From Pseudomonadota bacterium (lineage in GTDB: Bacteria > Pseudomonadota > Alphaproteobacteria > Acetobacterales > Acetobacteraceae): a DNA stretch of 64,000 bases. The stretch spans positions 154,381 through 218,380 of the forward strand of contig JABBOH010000002.1 in the NCBI GenBank assembly GCA_019351895.1. The letters run 5' to 3'. The notes under the pieces are model-generated. The model made no database searches. It was not told where the DNA came from and was given only the letters and a program-made list of their open reading frames with translations. The position numbers and the translations under genes were made by a program. Positions 29,910-39,456 of the stretch are shown piece after piece; position 1 is the first letter of the stretch, and each line of letters starts with the position of its first letter.

Positions 29910-31079
29910 TCATGCTGCGGACCGCCGCTCGACAAGGCCGTCCGCGAGCCGGCCGAGGGCGCGGGTGAGCCGGTCCGGGGCGACCGCGTAGCAGACGCGC
30001 AACCACCCTTCCCCGCTTTCGCCGAAAGCGATGCCGGGAGCGACCGCGATGCCGTGCCGGGTGACCAGCGTCTGCGCCAGAGCGAGGCTGTCGGTCACGC
30101 CCTCGATCTGCAGGAAGGCGTAGAACGCGCCGTCGGGGGAGGCGTAGCGCACACCGGGCAGGTCGCTCAGGAAACGCTCGGATATGGCGCGGCCTTCGGC
30201 GCAATGGCCGCGGAAGGTCACGGGCGTCGCATGATCAGCGACGGCGGCGAGCCCGGCCTGCTGGATGAAGGGGGCGACGCCGGAATGGGTGACCTCGACA
30301 AGTTCGGCCAGTTCGTCGCGCGTTCCCTCGGGCGCGATCAGCCAGCCGAGCCGCCAGCCGGTCATGACCCAGGTCTTGCTGAAGCTGTTGCAGACGATCA
30401 CGCGGTCGTCGGGTTCGGCGATGTCGAGGATGGAGGGCGCGGCATCCTCGCCGTCATAGACGAGGCGGGAATAGACCTCGTCCGACAGCAGCCAGCAGCC
30501 GTGGCGCCTGCAGAGGGCAAGGATATCCCTCAGCTCCTCATGGGTCGCGGTCCAGCCCGTCGGATTGTTGGGCGAGTTCAGGATGAAGCAGCGCGCGCCC
30601 GCGAGCGCCGCGTCGAGCTTCCCGAGGTCGAGATGGAAGCGCCCATCCTGCCGCGCATCGAGCGGGAGTGCCACGACATCGGCGCCCCGCAGGCGGGCGG
30701 CGTTCCCGGCATTGGGCCAGGCGGGCTCGTGCAGAACGACGCGGTCCCCCGCGCGCACGACCGCCGAGAGGGCAATCGCCAGCGCCGCCATGCCGGACGC
30801 CGTGACGATGACGCGGTCCTCGCCAACGGGCTTCCGATGGAGGGCCGTGAGATAGTCGGCCAGCGCATGCCGCAGCGCCGGCAGGCCGCGCACGTCGGGA
30901 TAGAGGGTTTCGCCACGCCCGAGCGAGGCCGCGAGCGCCGCATGGGCCGCCGCCGGGCTCGGCTGGTCAGATTCTCCGAAACAGAGGAATTCCGTATCCG
31001 GCCGTCCGAAGGCGAGCCGGGCCACCGAGACGATGCGGGAGCCGTGCAGCCGGGTGAGATCGAACTGAGGAGCAGACAT
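29910..31079 (-). CDS. Pyridoxal-phosphate aminotransferase, class I/II
   Basis: 389 aa, fold type I. It has YPDVRGLPALRHALADYLT, VTASGMAALAIALSAVV, INSPNNPTGW-type FILNSPNNPTGWTAT, LLSDEVYSRLVYDG (the PLP-binding Asp and Tyr) and NSFSKTWVMTGWRLGW with the Schiff-base Lys. The C-terminal Arg that binds the substrate carboxylate lies in GWLRVCYAV. Closest in style to aspartate/branched-type aminotransferases of subgroup I. Substrate not defined by the neighbours. No clear ribosome site before the ATG. Confidence 0.92.
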   Translation of the reverse strand: MSAPQFDLTRLHGSRIVSVARLAFGRPDTEFLCFGESDQPSPAAAHAALAASLGRGETLYPDVRGLPALRHALADYLTALHRKPVGEDRVIVTASGMAALAIALSAVVRAGDRVVLHEPAWPNAGNAARLRGADVVALPLDARQDGRFHLDLGKLDAALAGARCFILNSPNNPTGWTATHEELRDILALCRRHGCWLLSDEVYSRLVYDGEDAAPSILDIAEPDDRVIVCNSFSKTWVMTGWRLGWLIAPEGTRDELAELVEVTHSGVAPFIQQAGLAAVADHATPVTFRGHCAEGRAISERFLSDLPGVRYASPDGAFYAFLQIEGVTDSLALAQTLVTRHGIAVAPGIAFGESGEGWLRVCYAVAPDRLTRALGRLADGLVERRSAA

Positions 31080-31231
31080 ACGACTCGGCTACCACAGCCC
31101 GTCGAGCCGAGGCGAGAGGCGATCATCCACCCGCGCGAGCATTACATGAGCCGCCCGTTCCGATCGCCGCCGGGCCACGGGTTCACGCGGGTCATGCCCG
31201 TGGCCGACACCTGCAGGCGATGCCGCCGCTC

Positions 31232-32572
31232 TCAATCCTCGTCGTCGTGATCATCGTCGAGGCTGAACTGATCGGCCTCGCGGTCGTAGCTGAACAACTC
31301 CCCGTAGCGGCCCCAGGCGATGACCGTCCGCATCGTCGAATCCGCATATTCGGGCGACATGTGATCCTCGAGTTCGTCGCGGAAGCGCAGCGCCGGGGCG
31401 CGGTGATTCCAGCGCTCGTCCAGCACCTGCCGGATCTGGTTGATGATCGGCACATGGGCCCGCAGAGCTGCCGCGAACTCCTCCTTGCGGTCGTCGGTAT
31501 CGGCCCCGACGAACCGGCGCCCGGCGTCCGTCAGGCTGATGTCGCCCTCCTCGAACTCGGCGAAGCCCAGCATCTGCAGCGCCTCGCCGATCGGCAGCAA
31601 CTCGTCCGCCTCCATCTGAAAGGCATTCGCGAGGGCGGGCAGGTCGGCGCGGCCATTGTAGGGCTCGCCCTCGATGGTCTCCATCAGGCCCGCCATGAGG
31701 TTGGTCGAGACCACGGGCAGCGGCTGCACGGGCTGCGGCGCGGGCGGCGCGCCCTTATCGGCCACCAGGGGCTTCGGATGCTCCACCGGGCGGCGGGTCA
31801 TCAGCGCGTAGATGTCGTCCACCATCTGCCGGAAGGCCGGGTCCAGCCGCTCGCGCGGATGCGGGAACGGCACCTTCAACTCGCTCGCGACACGTCCGGG
31901 GTTGGAGGAGAACACCAGGATGCGGTCGCACATCAGCACCGCCTCCTCGATGTTGTGCGTCACCATGAGGATGGACTTCACCGGCAGCCGCCCCTCGGAC
32001 CAGAGGTCGATGAGGTCGGTGCGCAGCGTCTCGGCCGTCAGCACGTCGAGCGCGCTGAACGGCTCGTCCATCAGCAGCAGGTCGGGATGCACGACGAGCG
32101 CCCGTGCCAGGCCGACACGCTGGCGCATGCCGCCCGACATCTCCTTGGGGTAAGCATTCTCATAGCCGCCGAGGCCGATGAGGTCGATCGCATCCTCTGC
32201 CCGCGCCTCGCGCTCGGCGCGCGGCACGCCCTGCGCCTCCAGGCCGAGGGCCACATTCTCCTCGACCGTCAGCCAGGGAAACAGCGCGAAGCTCTGGAAC
32301 ACCATGGAGACGCCGCGAACCGGCCCGTCGATGGGCTTCCCGCGCCAGCGCACATCGCCCGCCGTCGGCTTGAGCAGGCCGGATACGATGCGCAGCAACG
32401 TGGACTTGCCCGAACCGGACCGCCCGAGCAGCCCGACGATCTCGCCCTCCCGCAGGGAAAGGTTGACCTCATCGAGGATGATGACGTCCGAGGCAGATTC
32501 CTTCGGATAGGACTGCCGGCAGTTCTCGATGCGGACGAGCGTCGTCGTGTCGGTCGGCACGGTCTGGTCCAT
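31232..32572 (-). CDS. ABC transporter ATPase of the nitrate/taurine type with AAA-associated C-terminal domain
   Basis: 446 aa. The ATPase part (about residues 10-265) has VGLLGRSGSGKSTLLRI (Walker A), FQSFALFPWLTVEEN (Q-loop), MSGGMRQRVGLARAL (signature) and LLLMDEPFSALD (Walker B). Residues from about 290 on form a second domain (LMAGLMETIEGEPYNGRADLPALANAF to MRTVIAWGRYGELFSYD) that matches the AAA-associated domain found fused to some NrtD/TauB-like ATPases. It is thought to be regulatory. ATG 32572 has AGGAG 6 bases ahead; an ATG 13 codons upstream is less likely. The tail is a run of Asp/Glu. It follows its permease by 42 bp. Substrate unknown. Confidence 0.92.
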   Translation of the reverse strand: MDQTVPTDTTTLVRIENCRQSYPKESASDVIILDEVNLSLREGEIVGLLGRSGSGKSTLLRIVSGLLKPTAGDVRWRGKPIDGPVRGVSMVFQSFALFPWLTVEENVALGLEAQGVPRAEREARAEDAIDLIGLGGYENAYPKEMSGGMRQRVGLARALVVHPDLLLMDEPFSALDVLTAETLRTDLIDLWSEGRLPVKSILMVTHNIEEAVLMCDRILVFSSNPGRVASELKVPFPHPRERLDPAFRQMVDDIYALMTRRPVEHPKPLVADKGAPPAPQPVQPLPVVSTNLMAGLMETIEGEPYNGRADLPALANAFQMEADELLPIGEALQMLGFAEFEEGDISLTDAGRRFVGADTDDRKEEFAAALRAHVPIINQIRQVLDERWNHRAPALRFRDELEDHMSPEYADSTMRTVIAWGRYGELFSYDREADQFSLDDDHDDED

Positions 32573-32614
32573 GGTCGTCTCCTGCCGGTCGAGGGGATGG
32601 CTTGGCCGCACCTG

Positions 32615-34333
32615 TCAGAAGGTCAGGCGACGGACGGCGTAACGATGCAGCGGACGCCACAGCACCCGGTTGATGACCAGCACGAAGCTCGTCATCACCG
32701 AGACGCCCAACACGATGCCCGCGGTGTTGCCCGCCGAGGTCTGCTCCGCGATGTAGGAGCCGAGGCCGACGGCGGTCAGCGTCGTATGCCCCCAGGACGC
32801 GACCTCGGCGACGATCGAACTGTTCCACGCGGCCCCCGAGGCGGTGAGCGCGCCGGTCACATAATACGGGAAGATGCCCGGAATGATGACCCGGCGCCAC
32901 CACAGAAGGCCGCGCACGCCCAGATTGGCCGAGGCTTCCTTGAGGTCGCCCGGGAAGGCCGAGGCCCCTGCCACCACGTTGAACAGCACATACCACTGCG
33001 TGCCCACGATCATCAGTGGCATGAGCCAGATGTTGGGGTTGAGGGCGAAGCGCACCAGCACGATGACGACGATCGGAAACAGCAGGTTCGCCGGGAACGC
33101 CGCCAGGAACTGGGCGATGGGCTGGATCAGCCGGGCCCAGCGGGGGCGCAGGCCGATCCAGACGCCGATCGGCACCCAGACCGCGGTGACGATGACGAGG
33201 GCCGCCGCCACGCGGGCCAGCGTGAAGAAGCCGAGCAGGATGACGCGCCCGAACTGGAGGAGGGTGATCGAGGCGGCGACGAAGGTCGCGATGCGCCACA
33301 GCGCGAAGCCCGTGACGACGGCGATGCAGGCGAACCAGATGCCGTCGAGCAGCCGGGACGTGGCGGGCCGCCGGGCGGCGGGGATGCGCACCGGAAACCG
33401 CATCCCCATGCCGCCGACGACATTGGCAAGGTCGCCGATAGCCTCCCCCAGAAGCTGAAGGAGCCGGGTGCGGCGCAGGAAGCCCAGCACCCAGGGGTCC
33501 GGCACGTCGCCGCCGCTCGTCATCTCAAAACGGAACTTGGAGGACCAGGCAACGAGAGGGCGGAACAGCAGCTGGTCGTAGATGAGAATGACCGCGAGCA
33601 TGGCGATGATCGCGTAGATCACGGCGGCGAGGTCGCTGTGCGAGAGTGCAACCGACACGTAGGAGCCGATGCCGGGCAGCAGGAAGGTGGTGTTGCCGAC
33701 CGTGACCGCCTCCGAGGCGACGACGAAGAACCATCCGCCCGACATCGACAGCATGGTGTTGAAGACGAGGCCGGGCATGGCGAAGGGCACTTCCAGCCGC
33801 CAGAAGCGCTGCCAGGTGGACAGGCGGAAGCAGCGCGACGCCTCATCCAGGTCACGTGGGACGGTCGTCAACGACTGGTAGAAGCTGAAAGTCATGTTCC
33901 AGGCCTGGCTCGTGAAGATCGCGAATATCGCGGCGAACTCCGCGCCGATGACGCGGCCGGGAAACAGGCTGAGGAAAAAAAGAACGGTGAAGGACAGGAA
34001 GCCGAGGATCGGCACCGACTGCAGGATGTCGAGGGCGGGGATCATGATCATGCCGAGGCGCCGGCTTTTGGCCGCCAGCGGAGCGAAGATCAGGGTGAAG
34101 ACGATGGAGAAGGCCAGCGCCACGAACATCCGGATCGTCGTTCGCAGCGCGTAATAGGGCAGATAGGAGATCTCGAGGTGGATCGTGTCGGCCGAGGGGA
34201 GCGGCGCCAGCGTGCCGTGGGCGGCGCGGGCGACCAGGACGAGGAGCGCGAGCACGCAGATGATGGCGGCCGCATCCCAGACATTGGGGAGGCGGCGGCC
34301 GCTCGCGAAGGCGGGCAAGGCCGATGTCGTCAT
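32615..34333 (-). CDS. ABC transporter permease, double-length
   Basis: 572 aa with two copies of the binding-protein-dependent permease domain fused head to tail. The first covers about residues 60-265 (coupling-helix region DLDEASRCFRLSTWQRFWRLEVP) and the second about 350-560 (DLKEASANLGVRGLLWWRRVIIPGIFP). Both carry the EAA-loop pattern that contacts the ATPase. About twelve membrane helices in all. A single protein thus supplies both halves of the channel. ATG 34333 was chosen over an open frame to 34456, which overlaps the divergent start region. No substrate-binding protein is encoded nearby. Confidence 0.92.
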   Translation of the reverse strand: MTTSALPAFASGRRLPNVWDAAAIICVLALLVLVARAAHGTLAPLPSADTIHLEISYLPYYALRTTIRMFVALAFSIVFTLIFAPLAAKSRRLGMIMIPALDILQSVPILGFLSFTVLFFLSLFPGRVIGAEFAAIFAIFTSQAWNMTFSFYQSLTTVPRDLDEASRCFRLSTWQRFWRLEVPFAMPGLVFNTMLSMSGGWFFVVASEAVTVGNTTFLLPGIGSYVSVALSHSDLAAVIYAIIAMLAVILIYDQLLFRPLVAWSSKFRFEMTSGGDVPDPWVLGFLRRTRLLQLLGEAIGDLANVVGGMGMRFPVRIPAARRPATSRLLDGIWFACIAVVTGFALWRIATFVAASITLLQFGRVILLGFFTLARVAAALVIVTAVWVPIGVWIGLRPRWARLIQPIAQFLAAFPANLLFPIVVIVLVRFALNPNIWLMPLMIVGTQWYVLFNVVAGASAFPGDLKEASANLGVRGLLWWRRVIIPGIFPYYVTGALTASGAAWNSSIVAEVASWGHTTLTAVGLGSYIAEQTSAGNTAGIVLGVSVMTSFVLVINRVLWRPLHRYAVRRLTF

Positions 34334-34449
34334 GAATCGAGCGCCTCGGCGTTGGAATGGATGAGCTTTTCGGCCGCTGGGGCGTCCAAGGTCTGTGGCC
34401 TCTATCCCAGGCGTGGGGCGGCTGTCATCTCCCTTCGCATGATGAAGGG

Positions 34450-35943
34450 ATGACACGCGCGGGGCCGCCGGCTATCCGCCTGCCGAGGCGCCCGCCGGGG
34501 GCGACCGTCAGGCCGGGACCGCTCCCTCTGTTCAAGCGCCATACCGATCGCGCGGCCGCCCTCGCCGCCTTTCTGCTCCTCGTCGTGCCTCTGGTCGCCT
34601 TCTGCGCCTGGCGCGTGCCGACCGGCGAGGTGCCCGATGAGGCGACCCATGTCATGCGGGCCGCAAGCCTGCTGCACGGCGAGATCATCGGCCATCGGGT
34701 GGCGGCCCTGAATGTCGCGACGGGCGGCCGTGACGCCGGAGTGACCGGCAACACCGGGCTCGCGCTCGCCGCCATCGCCGGCAACGGCGACAGCGCCCCA
34801 CTGCCTGCGGGGGCCTCGCGCGCGGCGAGGCTCGCCTGGGTGCGTGGCATCCCCTGGCAGCCGAGCGCCGGCTTCGTCAGCAGCGCCAATACCGCCGCCT
34901 ACGCGCCCGCGGCCTATATCCCCGCGGCGCTCGGGATCGGTGCGGCGATCCTGATGGGGGCCAAGCCTCATGCGGCCATCATCGGCGGCCGTTTCGCCAA
35001 CGTGCTGGCCTTCGCGCTGATCGGCGCCGCCGCGCTGCTGCTCACCGAATGCGGGCGGGTGCTGCTGCTGGTCACGCTCAGCCTGCCGATGACGGTCTGG
35101 CTCGCCGGGTCCTGCAGCCAGGACGGTATCGTGATCGGGATGGCGGTGCTGAGTGCCGCGGCGCTGACGCGGGCGGGGGCCGCCGCTTTCTGGTGCGGCT
35201 GCGCGGCGCTCTCCGTTGTTGTGCTGCAGAAGCCGCCCTTTCTCCCGCTGACCATCCTGCCGCTGGCGCTGGGCCTTGGCAGCTGGTGGAGACGCCTGGG
35301 CGGCGCCGCGGTCGTGGCCGCGCCGGGTCTCATCTGGTCGATCCTGGTGGCGCTGCTGGTCTCGGTGCCGCTGCTGCCGGGCCGCCCCTATCATCCGGGC
35401 CCGCTATGGCCGGGCGACCCCACCCACTTGTTCCGGTCGGCGGTGGCGGGGGCGCAGGTCCAGGTGCTGCTCCATCACCCGGTCGCCGTCGGGCTGCTGC
35501 CGGTGACGGCGAACGGCGCGGCGCTGCCGTCCCTTTGGCTCCAGCTGATGGGCGTGCTCGGCCAGCTGTCGATCCGCCTGCCGCACTTGCTCTACACGCT
35601 CTGGTCGGCGGCAATCGTCTCGGGCGTCGCGGCGTTGGCCCTCGGACCCCGCGAGCGGCTGCCGTGGTATGCGCGGGTGGCGGCCGTCATCGGGATCGTC
35701 TGCAGCATCGAGTTGATCTTCATCGCCCTCTACCTCAGCTGGACGCCGGTCGGGATGGCGCGGATCGACGGCATCCAGGGGCGCTATTTCATCCCGCTCC
35801 TGCCGATGCTGCTGTTCCTGCTGCCAGGGGTCGCGCGCCTGCCGCCGCTGCCGGGCTGGGTCTGGTGGCTGGCGCCGCTGGCCGCGATCGTGGCGACGGA
35901 CGCCACCATCCCCGGCCTCATCGCCGCGCACTTCTACCGCTGA
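34450..35943 (+). CDS. DUF2142-like polytopic membrane protein
   Basis: About 497 aa with ten or more hydrophobic segments. After the first helix comes WRVPTGEVPDEATHVMRAASLLHGE, the PDE-x-xH motif typical of DUF2142 proteins, which resemble GT-C glycosyltransferases and often sit in surface-polysaccharide clusters. Late in the protein comes DGIQGRYFIPLLPMLLFLLPG, also typical of that family. ATG 34450 is preferred because it starts just ahead of the first helix; an alternative at 34357 lies in the intergenic gap. The gene stands alone between a divergent ABC permease and convergent dut. Acceptor and sugar unknown. Confidence 0.8.
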   Translation: MTRAGPPAIRLPRRPPGATVRPGPLPLFKRHTDRAAALAAFLLLVVPLVAFCAWRVPTGEVPDEATHVMRAASLLHGEIIGHRVAALNVATGGRDAGVTGNTGLALAAIAGNGDSAPLPAGASRAARLAWVRGIPWQPSAGFVSSANTAAYAPAAYIPAALGIGAAILMGAKPHAAIIGGRFANVLAFALIGAAALLLTECGRVLLLVTLSLPMTVWLAGSCSQDGIVIGMAVLSAAALTRAGAAAFWCGCAALSVVVLQKPPFLPLTILPLALGLGSWWRRLGGAAVVAAPGLIWSILVALLVSVPLLPGRPYHPGPLWPGDPTHLFRSAVAGAQVQVLLHHPVAVGLLPVTANGAALPSLWLQLMGVLGQLSIRLPHLLYTLWSAAIVSGVAALALGPRERLPWYARVAAVIGIVCSIELIFIALYLSWTPVGMARIDGIQGRYFIPLLPMLLFLLPGVARLPPLPGWVWWLAPLAAIVATDATIPGLIAAHFYR

Positions 35944-35954
35944 TGGTTTCCTGA

Positions 35955-35987
35955 GGCGTCTCTGAGGGGGCGGCCCGCTCAGACGCC
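35955..35987. terminator. Hairpin between convergent DUF2142-like gene and dut
   Basis: GGCGTCT-CT-GAG (35955-35966) can pair with CTCAGACGCC (35978-35987), a 10-bp stem with a 2-base bulge and an 11-base GC-rich loop. It begins 12 bp after the membrane-protein stop and includes the end of dut. No T-tract. Possible shared terminator. Confidence 0.4.
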
Positions 35988-36440
35988 GGTGGAGCCGAAG
36001 CCTCCCGAGCCGCGCGCCGTCCCGTCGAGCTGCGCCGTCTCGCGCCACAGGATGCGGGTGACCGGCGCCAGAACCGCCTGCGCGATCCGCATGCCCCGCA
36101 CCACCTCGAACGGCTCCGCACCGCCGTTCATAAGGATCACCTTGATCTCGCCGCGGTAATCCTCGTCGACGGTGCCCGGCGAATTCGCGACCAGGATGCC
36201 GTGGTTGAGCGCCAGACCCGACCTTGGCCGGATCTGCAGCTCGTGCCCCGGCGGCAGAGCGACCATCAACCCGGTCGGGATCGCGGCGCGCGCCCCAGGC
36301 GCCAGCACCATCGGCTCGGCCGTGGCCGCCAGCAGATCCATCGCCGCCGCCCCCGCGCTCGCATAGCGCGGCAGGTCGAGCCCCTCGGCATGGGGGAGGC
36401 GCACCACCGATACGACGGCCGACACAGGCGTCTCGTTCAC
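35979..36440 (-). CDS. dut: dUTP diphosphatase
   Basis: Trimeric dUTPase that hydrolyses dUTP to dUMP, keeping uracil out of DNA. 153 aa. All five motifs are seen: [53 protein letters not shown] and the C-terminal P-loop-like [16 protein letters not shown] 36440 has GGAGG about 7 bases ahead and overlaps the coaBC stop (GTGA); the longer open frame mirrors coaBC. Confidence 0.97.
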   Translation of the reverse strand: MNETPVSAVVSVVRLPHAEGLDLPRYASAGAAAMDLLAATAEPMVLAPGARAAIPTGLMVALPPGHELQIRPRSGLALNHGILVANSPGTVDEDYRGEIKVILMNGGAEPFEVVRGMRIAQAVLAPVTRILWRETAQLDGTARGSGGFGSTGV

Positions 36441-37657
36441 GCCAGAGCCTCCGCGATGCGCGCCGCGAGACGCTCTGCGACCGCCACCTTGGCCATGCGT
36501 GGCCAATCCTCGCTGCCCTCGGCCGTGATCAGGTGCACCTCGTTCTCCTCCCCGCCCATCGCGCCGCCCGCCGCCGACACGTCATTCGCGACGAGCCAGT
36601 CGCAGCCCTTGCGCCGCCGCTTTTCGGTCGCATGGGCGATGAGATCGTCCGTCTCGGCCGCGAATCCCACGACCAGCCTTGGGCGGCCCGGCCCGTCCGC
36701 CGAGAGCGTCGCCAGGATGTCGGGGTTGGCCGCAAGCACGAGCGAAGGCGTCTCGCCGCCGCCGGTCTTTTTGATCTTGGCCGCGCTGGGTGCTTCCACC
36801 CGCCAGTCGGCGACCGCCGCGACGCACACCGCCGCCTCCACCGGCAAGGCAGCGCGGCAGGCGGCCAGCATCTGCTCCGCCGTCTCGATATGCACCACCC
36901 GCACCAGCGGCGGATCGGGGATCGAGACAGGTCCGCTGACGAGCGTCACCCGCGCGCCCAGTTCCGCGAGCGCGGCGGCGATGGCATGACCCTGCCGCCC
37001 GCTGCTGCGATTGGCGATGTAGCGGACGGGGTCGATCGGCTCATGCGTCGGGCCGCTGGTCACCAGGACCGGCCGCCCGGCGAGAGGCCGCGCCGCATGG
37101 TTCAGCATCGCCTCGATCCGGGCGAGGATCGCGGGCGGCTCGGCGAGCCGCCCCGGCCCCCACTCGCCGCAGGCCATCGCGCCCTCCTCCGGCTCGACCA
37201 CCGCGACGCCGCGCGCCTTCAGGGTCGCCATGTTCGCGAGCGTCGCCGCATGGGTCCACATCCGCACGTTCATGGCGGGCGCCACCAGCACGGGCTTGTC
37301 CGTCGCCAGCAGCAGTGTGGTCGCGAGATCGCCCGCGAGCCCCGCCGCCATCCGCGCCAGGATATCGGCGGACGCCGGCGCCACGACGACGAGATCGGCC
37401 GAACGCGAAAGCTGGATATGTCCCATCTCGCTCTCATCGGTCAGCGAGAACAGCTCCGTATGCACCTTCTCCTCGGAGAGTGCCTGGAGCGAGAGCGGGG
37501 TCACGAACTCGGCCCCGCCGGCGGTCAGCACGCAGCGCACGCCCGCGCCCTCGCGCTTGAGCAGGCGGATGAGTTCCAGCGCCTTGTAGGCCGCGATGCC
37601 GCCCGAGACGATCAGCAGAACGCGCCGGCCGGCGAGGCGCGGGCCGGCCGGCGTCAC
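36437..37657 (-). CDS. coaBC: Bifunctional phosphopantothenoylcysteine decarboxylase / phosphopantothenate--cysteine ligase
   Basis: Makes 4'-phosphopantetheine from phosphopantothenate and cysteine for coenzyme A. 406 aa. The N-terminal flavoprotein (CoaC, about residues 1-185) has [39 protein letters not shown] (catalytic His) and [13 protein letters not shown]. The CoaB part has [30 protein letters not shown] and KIKKTGG. The GTG at 37657 overlaps the ubiE stop; the upstream open frame is a shadow of ubiE. Gene order ubiE-coaBC-dut is conserved in alphaproteobacteria, but the usual ubiB between ubiE and coaBC is absent. Confidence 0.96.
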   Translation of the reverse strand: MTPAGPRLAGRRVLLIVSGGIAAYKALELIRLLKREGAGVRCVLTAGGAEFVTPLSLQALSEEKVHTELFSLTDESEMGHIQLSRSADLVVVAPASADILARMAAGLAGDLATTLLLATDKPVLVAPAMNVRMWTHAATLANMATLKARGVAVVEPEEGAMACGEWGPGRLAEPPAILARIEAMLNHAARPLAGRPVLVTSGPTHEPIDPVRYIANRSSGRQGHAIAAALAELGARVTLVSGPVSIPDPPLVRVVHIETAEQMLAACRAALPVEAAVCVAAVADWRVEAPSAAKIKKTGGGETPSLVLAANPDILATLSADGPGRPRLVVGFAAETDDLIAHATEKRRRKGCDWLVANDVSAAGGAMGGEENEVHLITAEGSEDWPRMAKVAVAERLAARIAEALA

Positions 37658-38421
37658 AGCTTCCAGCCGGAATGGATGGCCGCGATCCCGCCCGAGAGGT
37701 TGCGCACGGCGACGCGCGAGAAGCCCGCGGTCCGCATCATCCCGGCGAGCGCCTGCTGGTCGGGGAACATGCGGATGCTCTCCGCCAGATATTGGTAGCT
37801 CTCGGCATCGCCCGCGAAGACCCGCCCGAGACGCGGCAGAACCTGGAACGACCACGCCTCATACAATGGAATGAGCGCCGCGATCTCCAGCCGCGAAAAT
37901 TCAAGGCAGAGAAACCGGCCGCCCGGCCGCAGCACCCGCAACGCCTCGGTCAGCACGGCATCCTTGTCCGTGCAGTTGCGCAGGCCGAAGGCCATGGAGA
38001 CCACGTCCATGCTGCCCGAGGGGATCGGCAGGGCTTCCGCATCCGCCACGAGGAAGGACAGGCTGGCGACATGGCCGCGTTCCACCGCGCGATTGCGCCC
38101 GACCTCGAGCATCGCCGGATTGATGTCCGACAGAATGGCGGGGCCGCCGCCACGGCCGAGCCAGGCGAAGCTGATGTCGCCCGTGCCACCCGCGAGGTCG
38201 AGCAGCCTGCGGCGTGGCCGCGGGTCGAGCTGGGTCACGAAAATCTGCTTCCAGACCCGGTGGATGCCGAGGGACATCAGATCGTTCATGAGGTCGTAGC
38301 GGGGGGCGACGCTCGCGAACACCTCCCGCACGAGCGACTTCTTGTCGGCCCGCGGCACCGCGCGGAACCCGAAGTCGGTCTGGTCGGAGACAGTCTCGTC
38401 AGTCATCGCTTTGTTGCTCAT
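37654..38421 (-). CDS. ubiE: Demethylmenaquinone/2-polyprenyl-benzoquinol C-methyltransferase
   Basis: Class I SAM methyltransferase of ubiquinone (and, where present, menaquinone) synthesis. 255 aa. UbiE marks are [24 protein letters not shown], the SAM loop [36 protein letters not shown] and the C-terminal [16 protein letters not shown] 38421 has AGGGGAG 5-6 bases ahead. It is divergent from mutM with only 29 bp between the two start codons. Confidence 0.97.
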   Translation of the reverse strand: MSNKAMTDETVSDQTDFGFRAVPRADKKSLVREVFASVAPRYDLMNDLMSLGIHRVWKQIFVTQLDPRPRRRLLDLAGGTGDISFAWLGRGGGPAILSDINPAMLEVGRNRAVERGHVASLSFLVADAEALPIPSGSMDVVSMAFGLRNCTDKDAVLTEALRVLRPGGRFLCLEFSRLEIAALIPLYEAWSFQVLPRLGRVFAGDAESYQYLAESIRMFPDQQALAGMMRTAGFSRVAVRNLSGGIAAIHSGWKL

Positions 38422-38450
38422 GGCGGCTCCCCTATACGATACGCTCACTC

Positions 38451-39296
38451 ATGCCGGAACTCCCCGAAGTTGAAACCGTGATGCGCGGGCTGGCCGCGCG
38501 GCTCGAAGGCCGTCGGATCATCCAGGCCTCGCTGACGCGTGGCGATCTGCGGCGCGCCATTCCCTCCGGCCTCGCGGAGCGGCTGACGGGCGCGCGGGTT
38601 CTCGGCTTTCGCCGGCGCGGCAAGTACATTCTCATGCGCCTCTCCGGCGGCGACAGCATGCTGATCCATCTCGGCATGTCCGGCCGCATGGCCATCCGGC
38701 TGCAACCGGCCGTCGAACCCGACCGGGAGAAGCACGAGCATCTGGTGATGGAAACCGAGGAGGGCTGGCGCATCGGGCTGATCGATCCCCGGCGCTTCGG
38801 CCTGCTCGACCTCATGCCGACCGCGGGCGAGGACGCGCATGGCCTGCTCCGCGGCATAGGTCCCGAACCGCTGGACGAGGGCTTCACCGCGGCCAGCCTT
38901 TCGGCCTCCCTCGCGGGCAAGCGAACACCGATCAAGGCCGCCCTGCTCGATCAGCGGATCGTGGCGGGCCTTGGCAATATCTACGTCTCGGAAGCGTTGT
39001 TTCGGGCGGGGATCAGCCCGCGCCGCCTGGCGGCGTCGGTGCCCGGGGTGCGGGCCGCGCGGCTGGTGCCCGCGATCAAGGACACCTTGACCGAGGCCAT
39101 CGCCGCCGGGGGCTCAAGTCTTCGGGATTACGTTCAGCCCGATGGAGAACTCGGCTACTTCCAGCATGCGTGGAAGGTCTACGGCCGCGCCGGGATGCCG
39201 TGCGAGCGCTGCCCGGGCCCTCCTGGATGCGCCGGTATCCGGCGCATCGTTCAGTCCGGCCGCAGCACTTTTTTTTGCCCGAGGAGCCAGCACTGA
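38451..39296 (+). CDS. mutM: Formamidopyrimidine-DNA glycosylase (MutM/Fpg)
   Basis: Base-excision repair enzyme for 8-oxoguanine and formamidopyrimidines. 281 aa. PELPEVE at the mature N-terminus supplies the catalytic Pro and Glu; [11 protein letters not shown] holds the beta-hairpin Lys; [14 protein letters not shown] is the H2TH region. The C-terminal zinc finger starts normally (CERC) but ends FFCPRSQH, so the fourth Cys of the usual CPxCQ is Ser. An eight-T run (39270-39277) lies just ahead of this Cys codon. ATG 38451 begins exactly at the family start. Confidence 0.96.
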   Translation: MPELPEVETVMRGLAARLEGRRIIQASLTRGDLRRAIPSGLAERLTGARVLGFRRRGKYILMRLSGGDSMLIHLGMSGRMAIRLQPAVEPDREKHEHLVMETEEGWRIGLIDPRRFGLLDLMPTAGEDAHGLLRGIGPEPLDEGFTAASLSASLAGKRTPIKAALLDQRIVAGLGNIYVSEALFRAGISPRRLAASVPGVRAARLVPAIKDTLTEAIAAGGSSLRDYVQPDGELGYFQHAWKVYGRAGMPCERCPGPPGCAGIRRIVQSGRSTFFCPRSQH

Positions 39297-39366
39297 GGTC
39301 AAGCGGCGCTTGGGTTTTCCCGTCCCCGCTGCAGGTCTGGATCGCATTCTCCGCCCTCTGGGCTGC

Positions 39367-39395
39367 TTGACTCACCGCCGCCCGCTATCTAGACA
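39367..39395 (+). promoter_or_regulatory. Probable rpsT promoter
   Basis: TTGACT (39367-39372) and TAGACA (39390-39395) are separated by 17 bp, about 60 bases ahead of the rpsT ATG, in the gap after mutM. The -35 matches five of six bases, the -10 three. Confidence 0.5.
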
Positions 39396-39456
39396 AACCT
39401 CCTCACGGGGCGGATTGTTACAGCTCCTTTTCATGTTTTTTGGATGTCGCCCGACC

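Noticed and set aside
31220..34453. 1077-codon plus-strand open frame
   Set aside because: It mirrors the ABC ATPase and permease, is very rich in Arg, Glu, His and Asp, and shows no domain. It is a high-GC antisense frame.
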